Positions 52,669-61,520 are shown, numbered from the stretch's first letter. The stretch: DNA of 64,000 nt from Mesorhizobium japonicum MAFF 303099 (GCF_000009625.1 NC_002682.1:144316-208315), one strand, 5' to 3'. The notes: a model not told the origin generated them from the sequence alone. Made by a program: numbers and translations.

Positions 52669-53153
52669 CGTCTACCCAATCGAGGCCCCGCGGCGACCTC
52701 ACGACCGTCGAGCTGACCTGGGTCGAGAAGCGGATCGAGCATCGCATCCGCTTCGGACGTCCTGCCCATGAGACGATCGTCGACCAGCGGCGCCGCGTCG
52801 TCGGATTTGCGCCGGGCAGTGTTTTTGCGTTCGTGCGCTGGGCGGCGAATGACTTTGGCACTGTCGTTTCGCGCATCGACATCGTGCGCGCGGTCATGCC
52901 CGCCGAACCTTATCAGACGCTGCCTTACATCCGGCCAGGCGGCGAGATCCTGCTCAAGATCGCGGGCTGGGACAAGGTTGAGCGGGTTCTCCAACGGATC
53001 GATGCGATCGAGGCGATCGGCCTCGATCCGGTCGAGGCAGCACCCGACTATTGGCGTCAGACCCATAACCGTCTCATTGCCGGCGCAACGCCGCGCGCCT
53101 ATTCGCTTGAGCAGCACCGGGCCTTTCTGTTGCGCAAGCGAGCGACATCATGA
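52665..53153 (+). CDS. DUF2840-family protein
   Basis: 162 aa. TTVELTWVEKRIEHRIRFGR, VVGFAPGSVFAFVRWAANDF, SRIDIVRAV and PGGEILLKIAGWDKVERVL are the DUF2840 blocks. Always found with traF and relaxase genes of this ICE type; function unknown. In the R7A-type order as I recall it a parA gene lies between the upstream gene and this one; here none is present and the two genes overlap. ATG 52665 overlaps the repA stop. Confidence 0.8.
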   Translation: MTSTQSRPRGDLTTVELTWVEKRIEHRIRFGRPAHETIVDQRRRVVGFAPGSVFAFVRWAANDFGTVVSRIDIVRAVMPAEPYQTLPYIRPGGEILLKIAGWDKVERVLQRIDAIEAIGLDPVEAAPDYWRQTHNRLIAGATPRAYSLEQHRAFLLRKRATS

Positions 53154-53695
53154 GCCGCGCCGCCTGCATAGCCGCAGCACTTGCGGCCGTCGCCGCGACG
53201 CTCGCGCCCGCTGCCGTGAAGATGCCGCCGCTGCTTTTGTGGAACGCATCGGCCAGCGCGCCTCTTGGGCTCTATGCGATCAGGAAAATGGCCGTTCCGA
53301 CGGCTGGCGCGCTCGTTGTCGTCGAACCGCCAGACAAGGTCGCCAGGTTTGCCGCCGAGCGTGGCTACCTTCCGCTGGGCGTGCCGATGCTCAAACACAT
53401 CGAGGGACTTCCCGGGCAGCCAGTCTGCCGCCTCAGCCGCCTCATCACAGTCACCGGGCTTGCGGTTGGCGTCGCACTTGAGCGCGACCGCAAAGGACGC
53501 GCCCTGCCTGATTGGCAGGGCTGCCGCGTCATCGCCGCCACCGAAATCTTCGTCCTGAACCGGAAGGTCGAGGACAGTCTCGACGGCCGCTATTTCGGCC
53601 CGTTCCCAGCGAGCTCGATCGTCGGAGCCGCGCGGCCGCTTTGGACCGACGAGAGGGGCGATGGCCACTACACCTGGCTCGCTCCGGCGAACTGA
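53150..53695 (+). CDS. traF: TraF-type S26 signal peptidase
   Basis: 181 aa. An N-terminal hydrophobic segment (AACIAAALAAVAATLAPAAV) anchors it. The catalytic Ser is in NASASAPLGLY (about residue 36) and the Lys in MLKHIEGLPG (about residue 83), with the DSLDGRYFGPF signature. TraF proteins mature the conjugation pilin and may circularise it. It overlaps the DUF2840 gene by four bases. Confidence 0.85.
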   Translation: MSRAACIAAALAAVAATLAPAAVKMPPLLLWNASASAPLGLYAIRKMAVPTAGALVVVEPPDKVARFAAERGYLPLGVPMLKHIEGLPGQPVCRLSRLITVTGLAVGVALERDRKGRALPDWQGCRVIAATEIFVLNRKVEDSLDGRYFGPFPASSIVGAARPLWTDERGDGHYTWLAPAN

Positions 53696-53730
53696 AATCC
53701 AGCCCACTGACAGAAAGAAGGAGGCACTCA

Positions 53731-54060
53731 ATGGCCGAGATCGGCATCTTCCACAAAACTGAATCTGGTTACTCCGGACGCATTCGAACACTGCTCTTGG
53801 ATGCCGAGCTGGTGCTCGTGCCGACCAAAATATCTGACGGCAAAGCGCCGGATTTTCGTATCCACATCGGCGACGGCAGTGGCCCCGAGGTCGGCGCGGC
53901 CTGGAAGGAAACCGGACAGTCGGCTGGCGACTATCTGTCGTGCCGATTGGAGGATCCGCTGTTTGGCCGCCGCTTCCGTGCCGGTCTCTTCCGATCCGAC
54001 AACGGCTCCTGGTCACTGCGCTGGATCCGGCCGAAACCGCGGTCGGAGCGTGCTCAATGA
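53731..54060 (+). CDS. DUF736-family protein, second copy
   Basis: 109 aa: MAEIGIFHKTESGYSGRIRT, VGAAWKETGQSAGDYLSCRL. AAGGAGG lies seven bases upstream. It is distantly related to the copy at 50695 and shares its length. Its stop overlaps the transglycosylase start (ATGA). Confidence 0.8.
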   Translation: MAEIGIFHKTESGYSGRIRTLLLDAELVLVPTKISDGKAPDFRIHIGDGSGPEVGAAWKETGQSAGDYLSCRLEDPLFGRRFRAGLFRSDNGSWSLRWIRPKPRSERAQ

Positions 54061-54818
54061 GTGGACCATGGGCGCCGAAATGTGCGAACGGAAGCCACCC
54101 CGTCAGTTGGTTGCCTGGAAGGCGAAAAGCATTTTGTCTTATCGGTGGCATGCTGATCTTCTGTCAGGCAATGACGGGGGCCGTCGCACAATCGATATCG
54201 GCCTCACGCAAATCCGCGGACGATCCTTATGCCGCGCATATAGCAGAGGCATCGCATCGCTTCCGCGTTCCTGAGCGTTGGATACGGGCAATCATGCACC
54301 TCGAGAGCGCCCGCGACCCGCGCGCCGTTTCGCGAAAGGGGGCCGTGGGCTTGATGCAGATCATGCCCGGAACGTGGGCTAAGCTGCGCCTTCGCCACCA
54401 GCTCGGCCGCGATCCCTATGATCCACACGACAACATCCTTGCCGGCACCGCCTATCTTCGCGAGCTGTATGATCGATACGGTTCACCAGGCTTTCTCGCC
54501 GCCTATAATGCGGGGCCAGGGCGTTACGAAGCTTCCTTGAAGGGCCGTCCGCTGCCGGCTGAGACCCGGGCCTATGTTGCGATGCTCCGCCCTTTCTGGG
54601 GCGGCGGTGATGCACCCGGAGCGCTCACCGCCGGCCATGCCAAGGCCGTTACCTGGAAGGCTGCGCCGCTGTTCATAAACCGGCCCGGGTCCATGGCCGC
54701 TTCCGATCTTTCGTCCGGCGAAGGCGCTTCCGTCGAGGTCTCGTCGCGCGAACTTTTCGCGGCCGGTTCGCAGCCGCGCCAACTGTTCACTGGGTCCGAC
54801 GTCCGGAGATCACAGTGA
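54057..54818 (+). CDS. Lytic transglycosylase of the conjugation system
   Basis: About 253 aa. An N-terminal hydrophobic segment (AFCLIGGMLIFCQAMTGAVAQ) is followed by the SLT domain: RFRVPERWIRAIMHLESARDPRAVSRKGAVGLMQIMPGTWAKL, with catalytic Glu in MHLES and the GLMQI motif, and later FLAAYNAGPGRYEA. It would open peptidoglycan for the conjugation channel (VirB1-like). Translationally coupled to the DUF736 gene upstream. Confidence 0.85.
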   Translation: MSGPWAPKCANGSHPVSWLPGRRKAFCLIGGMLIFCQAMTGAVAQSISASRKSADDPYAAHIAEASHRFRVPERWIRAIMHLESARDPRAVSRKGAVGLMQIMPGTWAKLRLRHQLGRDPYDPHDNILAGTAYLRELYDRYGSPGFLAAYNAGPGRYEASLKGRPLPAETRAYVAMLRPFWGGGDAPGALTAGHAKAVTWKAAPLFINRPGSMAASDLSSGEGASVEVSSRELFAAGSQPRQLFTGSDVRRSQ

Positions 54819-55064
54819 TGACGAAGTCTCCGTCAGATCGCGCCCGGGCGTCTCTTTGGACGTCGCAGCCTGTGAGGCGCGTAGGGCACAAGGCAACAAC
54901 CGAGGGATGGCAAGATAAAAGGGCGCTCATTGTGCGGCGGTCGGTTGGTTGTATTCGTTGGGTTTTTCGCCGCTTTCCGCACATTGTGGCGCCTCGGCGC
55001 AATGTGCTGACAGTGCGCAAATCATTGTATTCGTTATGTTTATGAGAGTGTGAGGGCGCGTGCC
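54819..55064. promoter_or_regulatory. Region upstream of the relaxase, candidate oriT/promoter
   Basis: 246 bases holding an inverted repeat GCACATTG (54979-54986) / CAATGTGC (55000-55007) with an inner CGCC/GGCG stem, and two direct repeats TTGTATTCGTT at 54949-54959 and 55025-55035 (76 bases apart). Repeats of this kind just before a relaxase gene suggest an origin of transfer or a relaxase/regulator site. Confidence 0.5.
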
Positions 55065-56804
55065 ATGTCTGATCAGCGCGAGTTTCGCGTCCGTCCGGGG
55101 CGCATTCGCTCGACGCGGGCACAATCCTCCCGGCCCTTCATCGCCCAGGCGCTGGCGGCGGCGCAGAAGGCCGGCGGCAGCGTGTCGCGGTCAGGGGGGA
55201 TTGGCTCAGGCAAGCGCTCGCGATTCGGACGCGGCAGGGCAGCGAGCGTTCAGGCCAACCGCTTCCTCACCGGCCGCTCACGCGTCGCCGTGATCAAGAC
55301 CCGCGTGGTTCGCCACTCGAAACGTGGCGCGCCGCTGGCGACCCATCTCAACTATCTTCGCCGTGAGGGCGTCACGCGCGACGACGCCAAAGCCCGCATG
55401 TTCGGACCGGAAGTCGACGATGCGTCGACCGCGGATTTTGTCGATCGCTGCAAGGGCGACCGGCATCATTTCCGCTTCATCGTCTCGCCCGAGGATGCCG
55501 CCGAGATGGCCGACCTGAAATCCTTCACCCGTGATCTCATGGCTCGCATGCAGAGGGATCTCGGCACGGCGCTCGACTGGATCGCCGTCGATCATTGGAA
55601 CACCGATAATCCGCATGTCCACGTCATCCTGCGCGGCCGGGCCGACGACGGCCAGGACCTGGTGATCTCACGCGATTATATCAGCCATGGCATGCGCGAT
55701 CGTGCCAGCGACCTCGTCACGCAGGAGCTCGGCCCACGGTCCGATCTCGAAGTCCGCCGGCATGTCGAGCGTCAGGTCGAGGCCGAGCGGTGGACCGGGC
55801 TCGACCGCCAGTTGCTCCGGGACGCACGCGCCAACGGTGTCATCGATCTCGCGCCGGATGCCGATCGCCAGCCTGATGAATTCACCGCGCTCAAAGTGGG
55901 TCGGCTACGCAGACTGGAATCATTCGGCCTCGCCGAGCAGCTCGGTCCTGGCCAATGGGTTGTCAGCGACAGGGCTGAGGCGACGCTGCGTGCGATGGGT
56001 GAGCGCAGCGATGTCATCAAACGCATGCATCGCGCATTCTCGATCCGCGATATCGAACGCGCGAGCGCCAGCTATGTGCTGGCGGCGGAGAACGTGGCTG
56101 AGCCGGTCATCGGCCGTCTCATCGAGCGGGGACTGGATGACGAACTCAAGGGCACCGCCTATGCGGTCATCGATGGCGTCGACGGCCGTTGCCATCACGT
56201 CCGGCTCGCCGATATCGAGGCGGCGGGCGATGGCGTGCCAGGCTCGATCGTCGAGCTGCGTAAATTCGAGGACGCTCAGGGACGCCGGCGGGTGGCGCTT
56301 GCCGTACGCTCCGATCTCGACATCGGCAGACAGGTCGATGCGGAGGGGGCAACCTGGCTCGACCGGCAGGCGCTCGCGCGTCCTGCGGCGGCTCTTTCCG
56401 ATGGAGGCTTCGGCGCCGAGGTCCGCCTGGCGCTCGATCGGCGCGCCGAGCACCTGGTCGGACTGGGGCTGGCTGAGCGGCAGCCGGGCGGAACAGTCTT
56501 TGCCCGCAACTTGATCGCCACGCTGCGACAACGGGAACTCGACGCGCTGGCAAGCAGGCTGGCAGCCCACAGTGGCCGGTCGTTCAACCGCGCCGGCACC
56601 GGCGACTTCGTGTCCGGCACCTACAGCCAGCGCTTTGCGCTGGCATCCGGTCGTTTCGCGATGATCGATGACGGTCTCGGCTTCCAGCTCGTGCCCTGGA
56701 CGCCTGCGTTGGAGCGCCATCTCGGCAATCACGTCTCCGGTGTTGTTCGCGCTGACGGCGGCGCCGATTGGAGTTTCGGCCGCAAGCCCGGTCTCGGCTT
56801 GTGA
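55065..56804 (+). CDS. rlxS: Relaxase/mobilisation nuclease, RlxS type (DUF3363)
   Basis: 579 aa. The VirD2-type nuclease region: KTRVVRHSKRGAPLATHLNYLRREG, HHFRFIVSPEDAAEMADLKSF and LDWIAVDHWNTDNPHVHVILRG, with the HVHVILRG histidines as metal ligands. The C-terminal half is DUF3363 (RQVEAERWTGLDRQLLRDA, SFNRAGTGDFVSGTYSQRFA). It nicks oriT and leads the strand out. ATG 55065 is chosen; GTG 55050 is possible. It overlaps neither neighbour; the traG gene follows after 140 bases. Confidence 0.85.
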   Translation: MSDQREFRVRPGRIRSTRAQSSRPFIAQALAAAQKAGGSVSRSGGIGSGKRSRFGRGRAASVQANRFLTGRSRVAVIKTRVVRHSKRGAPLATHLNYLRREGVTRDDAKARMFGPEVDDASTADFVDRCKGDRHHFRFIVSPEDAAEMADLKSFTRDLMARMQRDLGTALDWIAVDHWNTDNPHVHVILRGRADDGQDLVISRDYISHGMRDRASDLVTQELGPRSDLEVRRHVERQVEAERWTGLDRQLLRDARANGVIDLAPDADRQPDEFTALKVGRLRRLESFGLAEQLGPGQWVVSDRAEATLRAMGERSDVIKRMHRAFSIRDIERASASYVLAAENVAEPVIGRLIERGLDDELKGTAYAVIDGVDGRCHHVRLADIEAAGDGVPGSIVELRKFEDAQGRRRVALAVRSDLDIGRQVDAEGATWLDRQALARPAAALSDGGFGAEVRLALDRRAEHLVGLGLAERQPGGTVFARNLIATLRQRELDALASRLAAHSGRSFNRAGTGDFVSGTYSQRFALASGRFAMIDDGLGFQLVPWTPALERHLGNHVSGVVRADGGADWSFGRKPGLGL

Positions 56805-56944
56805 CCGCGCTCCCACGCGCGCCCGGATCTTGGGCTGCCGATCCCCTGTCTTCCTTGCCGACAGCACGACGCGACACGATCGGTGTGAGCCGGCTGTTGA
56901 ATCTCGGACCAACCTTGCTGACCTCTCGGCACCAGGAGGAACCA

Positions 56945-58924
56945 ATGTCGGGAACGAAAGTCCTTTGGGGGCAGATCGTCATCGTCTTCCTGATCGTCCT
57001 CTTCACGATCTGGGGATCGACGCAATGGTCGGCGTGGCAGCTGGGTTATCAGGAGCAGCTGGGCGCGCCGTGGTTCGTCATCGGCGGCATGCCGGTCTAT
57101 TATCCGCCTGCCATCTTCTGGTGGTGGTATTTCTACGATGCCTATGCGCCTGGCATCTTCGTGCGCGGCGGCCTCATTGCCGCTTCGGGCGGCTTCATCG
57201 CGATCGCGGTTGCAATCGGCATGTCGCTCTGGCGTGCCCGCGAGGCGACGAAGGTCGTGACGTACGGTTCCGCTCGCTGGGCTGAAAGAAGCGAGGTGCA
57301 GGCGGCGGGCCTCCTCGCCCCCGATGGCGTGGTGCTGGGGCGGTACGGGTCTCACTACCTGCGCCACGATGGGCCCGAGCATGTGCTTTGCTTTGCGCCG
57401 ACGCGTTCGGGGAAGGGTGTCGGCCTTGTCGTGCCTTCGTTGCTCACCTGGCCGGGATCGGCGATCGTCCATGACATCAAGGGCGAGAATTGGCGGCTCA
57501 CCGCCGGCTTCCGCGCCCGCCACGGCCGGGTGCTGCTGTTTGATCCGACCAATGCCAGGTCGGACGCATACAACCCTCTGCTCGAGGTCCGGCGCGGGGA
57601 ATGGGAGGTCCGCGACGTGCAAAACATCGCCGACATCCTGGTCGATCCCGAAGGCTCGCTTGAAAGGCGTAACCATTGGGAAAAGACGAGCCACGCCCTT
57701 CTGGTCGGTGCGATCCTGCATGTGCTCTATGCCGGACCGGACAAGACCCTGGCCGGCGTCGCGGCGTTCCTGTCCGATCCCAAGCGCCCGATCGAATCGA
57801 CCCTGGCAGCCATGATGACGACACCGCATCTGGGGGAGGGCGGTCCCCACCCGGTCATTGCCAGCGCCGCACGGGAACTTCTGAACAAGTCCGACAACGA
57901 ACGATCCGGCGTGCTCTCGACCGCGATGTCCTTTCTCGGCCTCTATCGCGATCCGGTGGTGGCGCAGGTGACGCGCGCCTGCGACTGGCGCATCACAGAC
58001 CTCGTCGCCCAGCCTCGTCCGGCGACGCTCTATCTCGTTGTTCCGCCCTCCGACATCAGTCGCACCAAGCCGCTGATCCGTCTCATCCTCAACCAGATCG
58101 GCCGCCGCCTGACCGAGGATCTGCAAGCCAGGGCGGATCGCCATCGATTGCTTCTGATGCTTGACGAGTTTCCGGCGCTCGGACGGCTCGACTTCTTCGA
58201 ATCCGCACTCGCTTTCATGGCCGGCTATGGCCTGAAAAGCTTCCTGATCGCGCAGTCTCTCAATCAGATCGAGAAGGCCTACGGGCCGAACAATTCGATT
58301 CTGGACAACTGCCACGTACGCGTCAGCTTCGCGACCAATGACGAGCGCACCGCCAGACGTGTGTCTGATGCGCTTGGCACGGCAACCGAGCTTAAGGCGA
58401 TGAAGAACTATGCCGGTCATCGGCTCTCGCCATGGCTCGGCCATCTCATGGTTTCGCGCTCGGAGACGGCGCGGCCCTTGCTGACGCCCGGCGAGATCAT
58501 GCAATTGCCGCCTAGTGACGAGATAGTCATGCTGGCGGGCACGCCGCCGATCCGGGCGAAGAAGGCGCGTTATTTTGAAGACCCGCGCTTGCGAGCGCGC
58601 ATTATGTCGCCACCGGCTCTTGAGGCTCGAGCCGAGCCCAAGTCTAACGATTGGATGGCGCTTCCGTTGCCGCTTCCGGCATCGGGGATGGCTGCCGCGA
58701 CCGTCGTGGCGAAAGCCCAGGAGGAACCGACGGACTCCGCGTTGCGGCGTCAGCCCGAGCTCGATCCGCCGGTTGCGGCGGAGTCGCCGCTCGTCAACGA
58801 ATTCGAGATCGACGCGCCTGACGAGGCGGATGATCTCGCTGCAAGCAGCAGCCGGATGGCTGGCCTCGTGCGGGGCGTGGCGCGTCAGATCGCGCTCGAT
58901 CCGGACGATGGCATGGAGCTGTGA
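56945..58924 (+). CDS. traG: Type IV coupling protein TraG/VirD4
   Basis: 659 aa. Two N-terminal TM helices (IVIVFLIVLFTIW, GGLIAASGGFIAIAVAIGMSL), then Walker A APTRSGKGVGLVVPS, Walker B RLLLMLDEFPALGRLDF and FLIAQSLNQIEKAYGPNNSILDNCHVR. It links the relaxase complex to the mating channel. ATG 56945 follows AGGAGG; the longer open frame from 56768 is shadow. The CopG-like gene starts at its stop codon (overlap GTGA). Confidence 0.9.
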   Translation: MSGTKVLWGQIVIVFLIVLFTIWGSTQWSAWQLGYQEQLGAPWFVIGGMPVYYPPAIFWWWYFYDAYAPGIFVRGGLIAASGGFIAIAVAIGMSLWRAREATKVVTYGSARWAERSEVQAAGLLAPDGVVLGRYGSHYLRHDGPEHVLCFAPTRSGKGVGLVVPSLLTWPGSAIVHDIKGENWRLTAGFRARHGRVLLFDPTNARSDAYNPLLEVRRGEWEVRDVQNIADILVDPEGSLERRNHWEKTSHALLVGAILHVLYAGPDKTLAGVAAFLSDPKRPIESTLAAMMTTPHLGEGGPHPVIASAARELLNKSDNERSGVLSTAMSFLGLYRDPVVAQVTRACDWRITDLVAQPRPATLYLVVPPSDISRTKPLIRLILNQIGRRLTEDLQARADRHRLLLMLDEFPALGRLDFFESALAFMAGYGLKSFLIAQSLNQIEKAYGPNNSILDNCHVRVSFATNDERTARRVSDALGTATELKAMKNYAGHRLSPWLGHLMVSRSETARPLLTPGEIMQLPPSDEIVMLAGTPPIRAKKARYFEDPRLRARIMSPPALEARAEPKSNDWMALPLPLPASGMAAATVVAKAQEEPTDSALRRQPELDPPVAAESPLVNEFEIDAPDEADDLAASSSRMAGLVRGVARQIALDPDDGMEL

Positions 58925-59370
58925 CGGTCGTGGCGACAGCCAACAAAAAGGTACAGATTTCCGTCTATCTTGATCCTGCCGTGATGGCGGCGCTGCGCGA
59001 ATATGCTGCCCGGCGAGATCGCTCGCAGTCGCTCGTCGCTGAAGCGGCCATCGCCTCTTTCCTCTCTCCGGATGCCGATGCGCAACGCGAGGCGGCGATC
59101 TCCAGGCGTCTCGACCGGATCGACCGCCGGATCGCGCGGCTGGAGCGCGATGCCGGCATCTCGATTGAAACGCTGGCAGTGTTCATCCGCTTTTGGCTTG
59201 CGACCACGCCTGCCTTGCCGGAACCGATGGCCCAGGCGGCGCGCGCCAAGGCCAGCGAGCGCTATGACGCTTTCGTCTCCGCGCTTGGCAGGCGCCTGGC
59301 CAAGGGACCAGCCTTGCGGCAGGAAATTCCCGACGACGTCGCGCCCTCCAGTGATGCGGAACGGCAATGA
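58921..59370 (+). CDS. Ribbon-helix-helix (CopG-like) protein
   Basis: 149 aa from GTG 58921. The RHH domain is NKKVQISVYLDPAVMAALREYAARRDRSQSLVAEAAIASFL, followed by a helical tail (ISRRLDRIDRRIARLERDAG). In related ICEs this gene sits between traG and the trb operon, probably as an accessory factor or regulator of transfer. Here no trb gene follows; the next gene is an unrelated ABC binding protein on the other strand. Overlaps the traG stop. Confidence 0.8.
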   Translation: MTVVATANKKVQISVYLDPAVMAALREYAARRDRSQSLVAEAAIASFLSPDADAQREAAISRRLDRIDRRIARLERDAGISIETLAVFIRFWLATTPALPEPMAQAARAKASERYDAFVSALGRRLAKGPALRQEIPDDVAPSSDAERQ

Positions 59371-59466
59371 TCTGATGGGCATGTCGGCGGACAGAGGCGC
59401 CGCCGCGACGCTAGCGTGGCGCCGCCAGCGCTGTTGATGCAAGCCGGGTTCTGTTGCTGATTGCGC

Positions 59467-60339
59467 TCAGTTGGCGGCTCCGCACAATTGCGACGTCGTC
59501 AATCCTGGCGGCACGTTTTCCGCGGGGCCAAATCCGTATTTCGCCATGATGGTGGCGATCGTGCCGTTCGACATGACCTTCGCCAGTCCCTGATTGTAGA
59601 GATCGCGCAGGTCGCCATCGTCCTTCCTGAACGCGATCGCGATGTAGCTGATCGACTTCTCGTCCGTCGTGAACGGGCTGGCGCGCTCCAGGTCGGGGCT
59701 CCTGTTGCCAGCCAGCAGCCCGATCACCGTCGGGGAAGAGAATAGAGCCGCGTCGATGCGGCCGGCGCGCAGTGCCGCGATGTTGGTCTCGATGTCGGGG
59801 AACTGCAGGATGCGGTCCTGCGGCACACCCTCGGCGATAGCGTTCTTGATGACATTGCTGCCGCGGCCGCCGCCCATGATCGCGTCGGATTTCTTGGCAA
59901 GATCCGCATAGCTATGGATCGCCTTGGGGTTGCCGACAAGCACGATCGCCGCGTCGTCCGACCTCAGGTCGGGCGCACCGAAGGCGACCTGCTGACAGCG
60001 CTCCGGTGTGATCGACAGACCGGACGCCACGGCATCGAACCGTCCGGCCATCAGGCCCGGGATCAAGGCGCCGAACTCGGTGACCTCGAAGTCGACCTGC
60101 TTGACGCCGAGATCGGCGAAGGCAGCTCGCAGCAGATCCGGATGCCAGCCGAGCAACTCGCCGGTTCCCTCCTTCTTGTAGCCCCATGGCGCGCGGTTGT
60201 GGATGCCGATGACGATGCGTCCTTCCTTCAAGACGCGTTCTTTTGTGGTCTCTGCCGTTGCCGGCAGCACAGATCCAACAAGCGCGGCGTAGGCGATGCA
60301 GGCCAGGCCAATCGCAGCCGATCGGGCTCGAAATTTCAT
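59467..60339 (-). CDS. EhuB-like amino-acid/ectoine ABC transporter binding protein
   Basis: 290 aa. Signal peptide MKFRARSAAIGLACIAYAAL then VGSVLPATAETT; mature part of the SBP_bac_3 fold: IVIGIHNRAPWGYKKEGTGELLGW, VDFEVTEFGALIPGLMAGRFDAVASGLSITPERCQQVAF. The pattern is closest to the ectoine/hydroxyectoine binding proteins, but the ligand is not certain. ATG 60339 begins the signal peptide; the frame is open to 60438. The permease and ATPase genes are not in the window on this side. It replaces the trb genes expected here. Confidence 0.75.
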   Translation of the reverse strand: MKFRARSAAIGLACIAYAALVGSVLPATAETTKERVLKEGRIVIGIHNRAPWGYKKEGTGELLGWHPDLLRAAFADLGVKQVDFEVTEFGALIPGLMAGRFDAVASGLSITPERCQQVAFGAPDLRSDDAAIVLVGNPKAIHSYADLAKKSDAIMGGGRGSNVIKNAIAEGVPQDRILQFPDIETNIAALRAGRIDAALFSSPTVIGLLAGNRSPDLERASPFTTDEKSISYIAIAFRKDDGDLRDLYNQGLAKVMSNGTIATIMAKYGFGPAENVPPGLTTSQLCGAAN

Positions 60340-60428
60340 CGATACAGTCCTCCCATGAGTTTGAGTTGCGCGAAGGCGTTCCGCCTCGCCACTCAACGCT
60401 ACGGTTGGATGCACGCTCTCGTCAATAT

Positions 60429-60461
60429 ATATGTACAAAATATGTACAAAATATGTGTAAA
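60429..60461. promoter_or_regulatory. Three tandem 11-bp operator-like repeats
   Basis: ATATGTACAAA twice (60429-60439, 60440-60450) followed by ATATGTGTAAA (60451-60461). One helical turn each, each of the first two with the palindrome TGTACA. They lie 90-120 bases upstream of the EhuB-like start, a fitting place for a GntR-type regulator. Confidence 0.6.
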
Positions 60462-60484
60462 CGAAACGTGGTTCTGACGGTGCG

Positions 60485-61060
60485 GTGAATTACGGTCCAT
60501 GTCGGTCGATCATGTGGCTTCAGCAGGCGTTACGGCCCGCCTATACCGGCCGCATTGACGGCGTCCTCGGCATGGGCACGCTTGCGGCGCTGAAAGCGGA
60601 CAAGAACAACGCGCTGATCGACCGCATCTGCAACGCCCGCATGGCCTTCCTGAAGCACCTCAGCACGTTCGGAACCTTCGGCCGGGGCTGGACGGCTCGC
60701 GTTGCTGAAGTCCGAGCAATCGGCCAGGCATGGGCAGCCGGTCAGGTGCCACAGGCGGCTAACTTCGTCTACGGCGGCCAAGCCAAAGCCTTTGTCGATG
60801 ATGCCAACGCCGCACCGTCGACCGCGCCGGCGGACTTGGCTACTGGCGCCGGCACCGGTGGCCTCGGTCTGTCCGGCTACCTCTATGATCTGCAGAACCA
60901 GCTGTCGCCGCTGTCCTACACCAGCGAGTGGATCAGCAAGGTGGTCGTGGTCGTGGCACTCGCAAGCGCGGTGCTGGCGATCGGCGGGCTCGGCTATCGC
61001 TGGTACTCCAACCGCAAGCCGAAGCATCTCGCGGCCGCCTTGGAAACGGCTCCGGCATGA
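60485..61060 (+). CDS. Phage endolysin (glycosyl hydrolase 108 type), N-terminally truncated
   Basis: 191 aa from GTG 60485. The sequence QQALRPAYTGRIDGVLGMGT then LAALKADKNNALIDRICNAR is the peptidoglycan-binding part of GH108 endolysins, followed by a tail and a C-terminal TM (VVVVALASAVLAIGGLGYRW). The catalytic N-terminal half with its Glu is missing, cut near the operator of the EhuB-like gene. Its stop overlaps the next gene (ATGA). Probably not active as a muralytic enzyme. Confidence 0.65.
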   Translation: MNYGPCRSIMWLQQALRPAYTGRIDGVLGMGTLAALKADKNNALIDRICNARMAFLKHLSTFGTFGRGWTARVAEVRAIGQAWAAGQVPQAANFVYGGQAKAFVDDANAAPSTAPADLATGAGTGGLGLSGYLYDLQNQLSPLSYTSEWISKVVVVVALASAVLAIGGLGYRWYSNRKPKHLAAALETAPA

Positions 61061-61350
61061 GCTTCCTCATCGCCCTTCTTTTCGGGCGGCTCGGTGTCTC
61101 GCGCCTAGCCGCCGGCGTCATCGTGTGGGCGGTCATCGCCTTGGTCGCCTCGGGCACGGCGCTCGGGGTTTACGAGTTCATCAAGCACAAGGGCGCCGAC
61201 GAGGTCCGCGCCAAGATCGAGAAGGGAAATCAGGATGCGATACGCAAGGGGATCGAGGCTCGCATGTCTCTTGACGAGTGCATTGACGCTGGCGGCGTGT
61301 ACGACTTCGGACGTCAGCGGTGTGGCGCCGCTACGCTCGGCCCTCGGTAG
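61057..61350 (+). CDS. Rz-like inner-membrane spanin candidate
   Basis: 97 aa. An N-terminal membrane segment (LAAGVIVWAVIALVASGTALGVYEF) is followed by a charged helical periplasmic tail (KHKGADEVRAKIEKGNQDAIRKGIEARMSLDEC). A second gene encoding a lipoprotein starts inside it in another frame, the classical nested Rz/Rz1 arrangement. It lies downstream of an endolysin and upstream of DUF1515, so it belongs to a phage lysis cassette. Confidence 0.6.
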   Translation: MSFLIALLFGRLGVSRLAAGVIVWAVIALVASGTALGVYEFIKHKGADEVRAKIEKGNQDAIRKGIEARMSLDECIDAGGVYDFGRQRCGAATLGPR

Positions 61351-61501
61351 TAGTCTTCCCGGCGCACAGGGCAAGACGGTCGCCGACCAAAACAAGATCG
61401 ATCGCACCGTGGCGCCGGGCTGCGCGGTGAAGCTTTACACCCTCGCGGAATGCGACCTGCACACCAAGGCCAGCGCCGCGCGCCGTGCCGAACTGAAATA
61501 G
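61235..61501 (+). CDS. Rz1-like lipoprotein candidate, nested in the Rz-like gene
   Basis: 88 aa: MRYARGSRLACLLTSALTLA followed by AC (lipobox LAAC), then a Ser/Ala/Pro-rich stretch (TTSDVSGVAPLRSALGSSLP). It overlaps the Rz-like gene by 116 bases in a different frame. Outer-membrane spanin partner is the likely role. It is longer than most Rz1 proteins. Confidence 0.5.
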   Translation: MRYARGSRLACLLTSALTLAACTTSDVSGVAPLRSALGSSLPGAQGKTVADQNKIDRTVAPGCAVKLYTLAECDLHTKASAARRAELK

Positions 61502-61520
61502 CACATAGGGGGCGGATGAC

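Noticed and set aside
56729..58504. Minus-strand frame of 591 codons inside traG
   Set aside because: Antisense shadow; traG motifs are complete on the plus strand.
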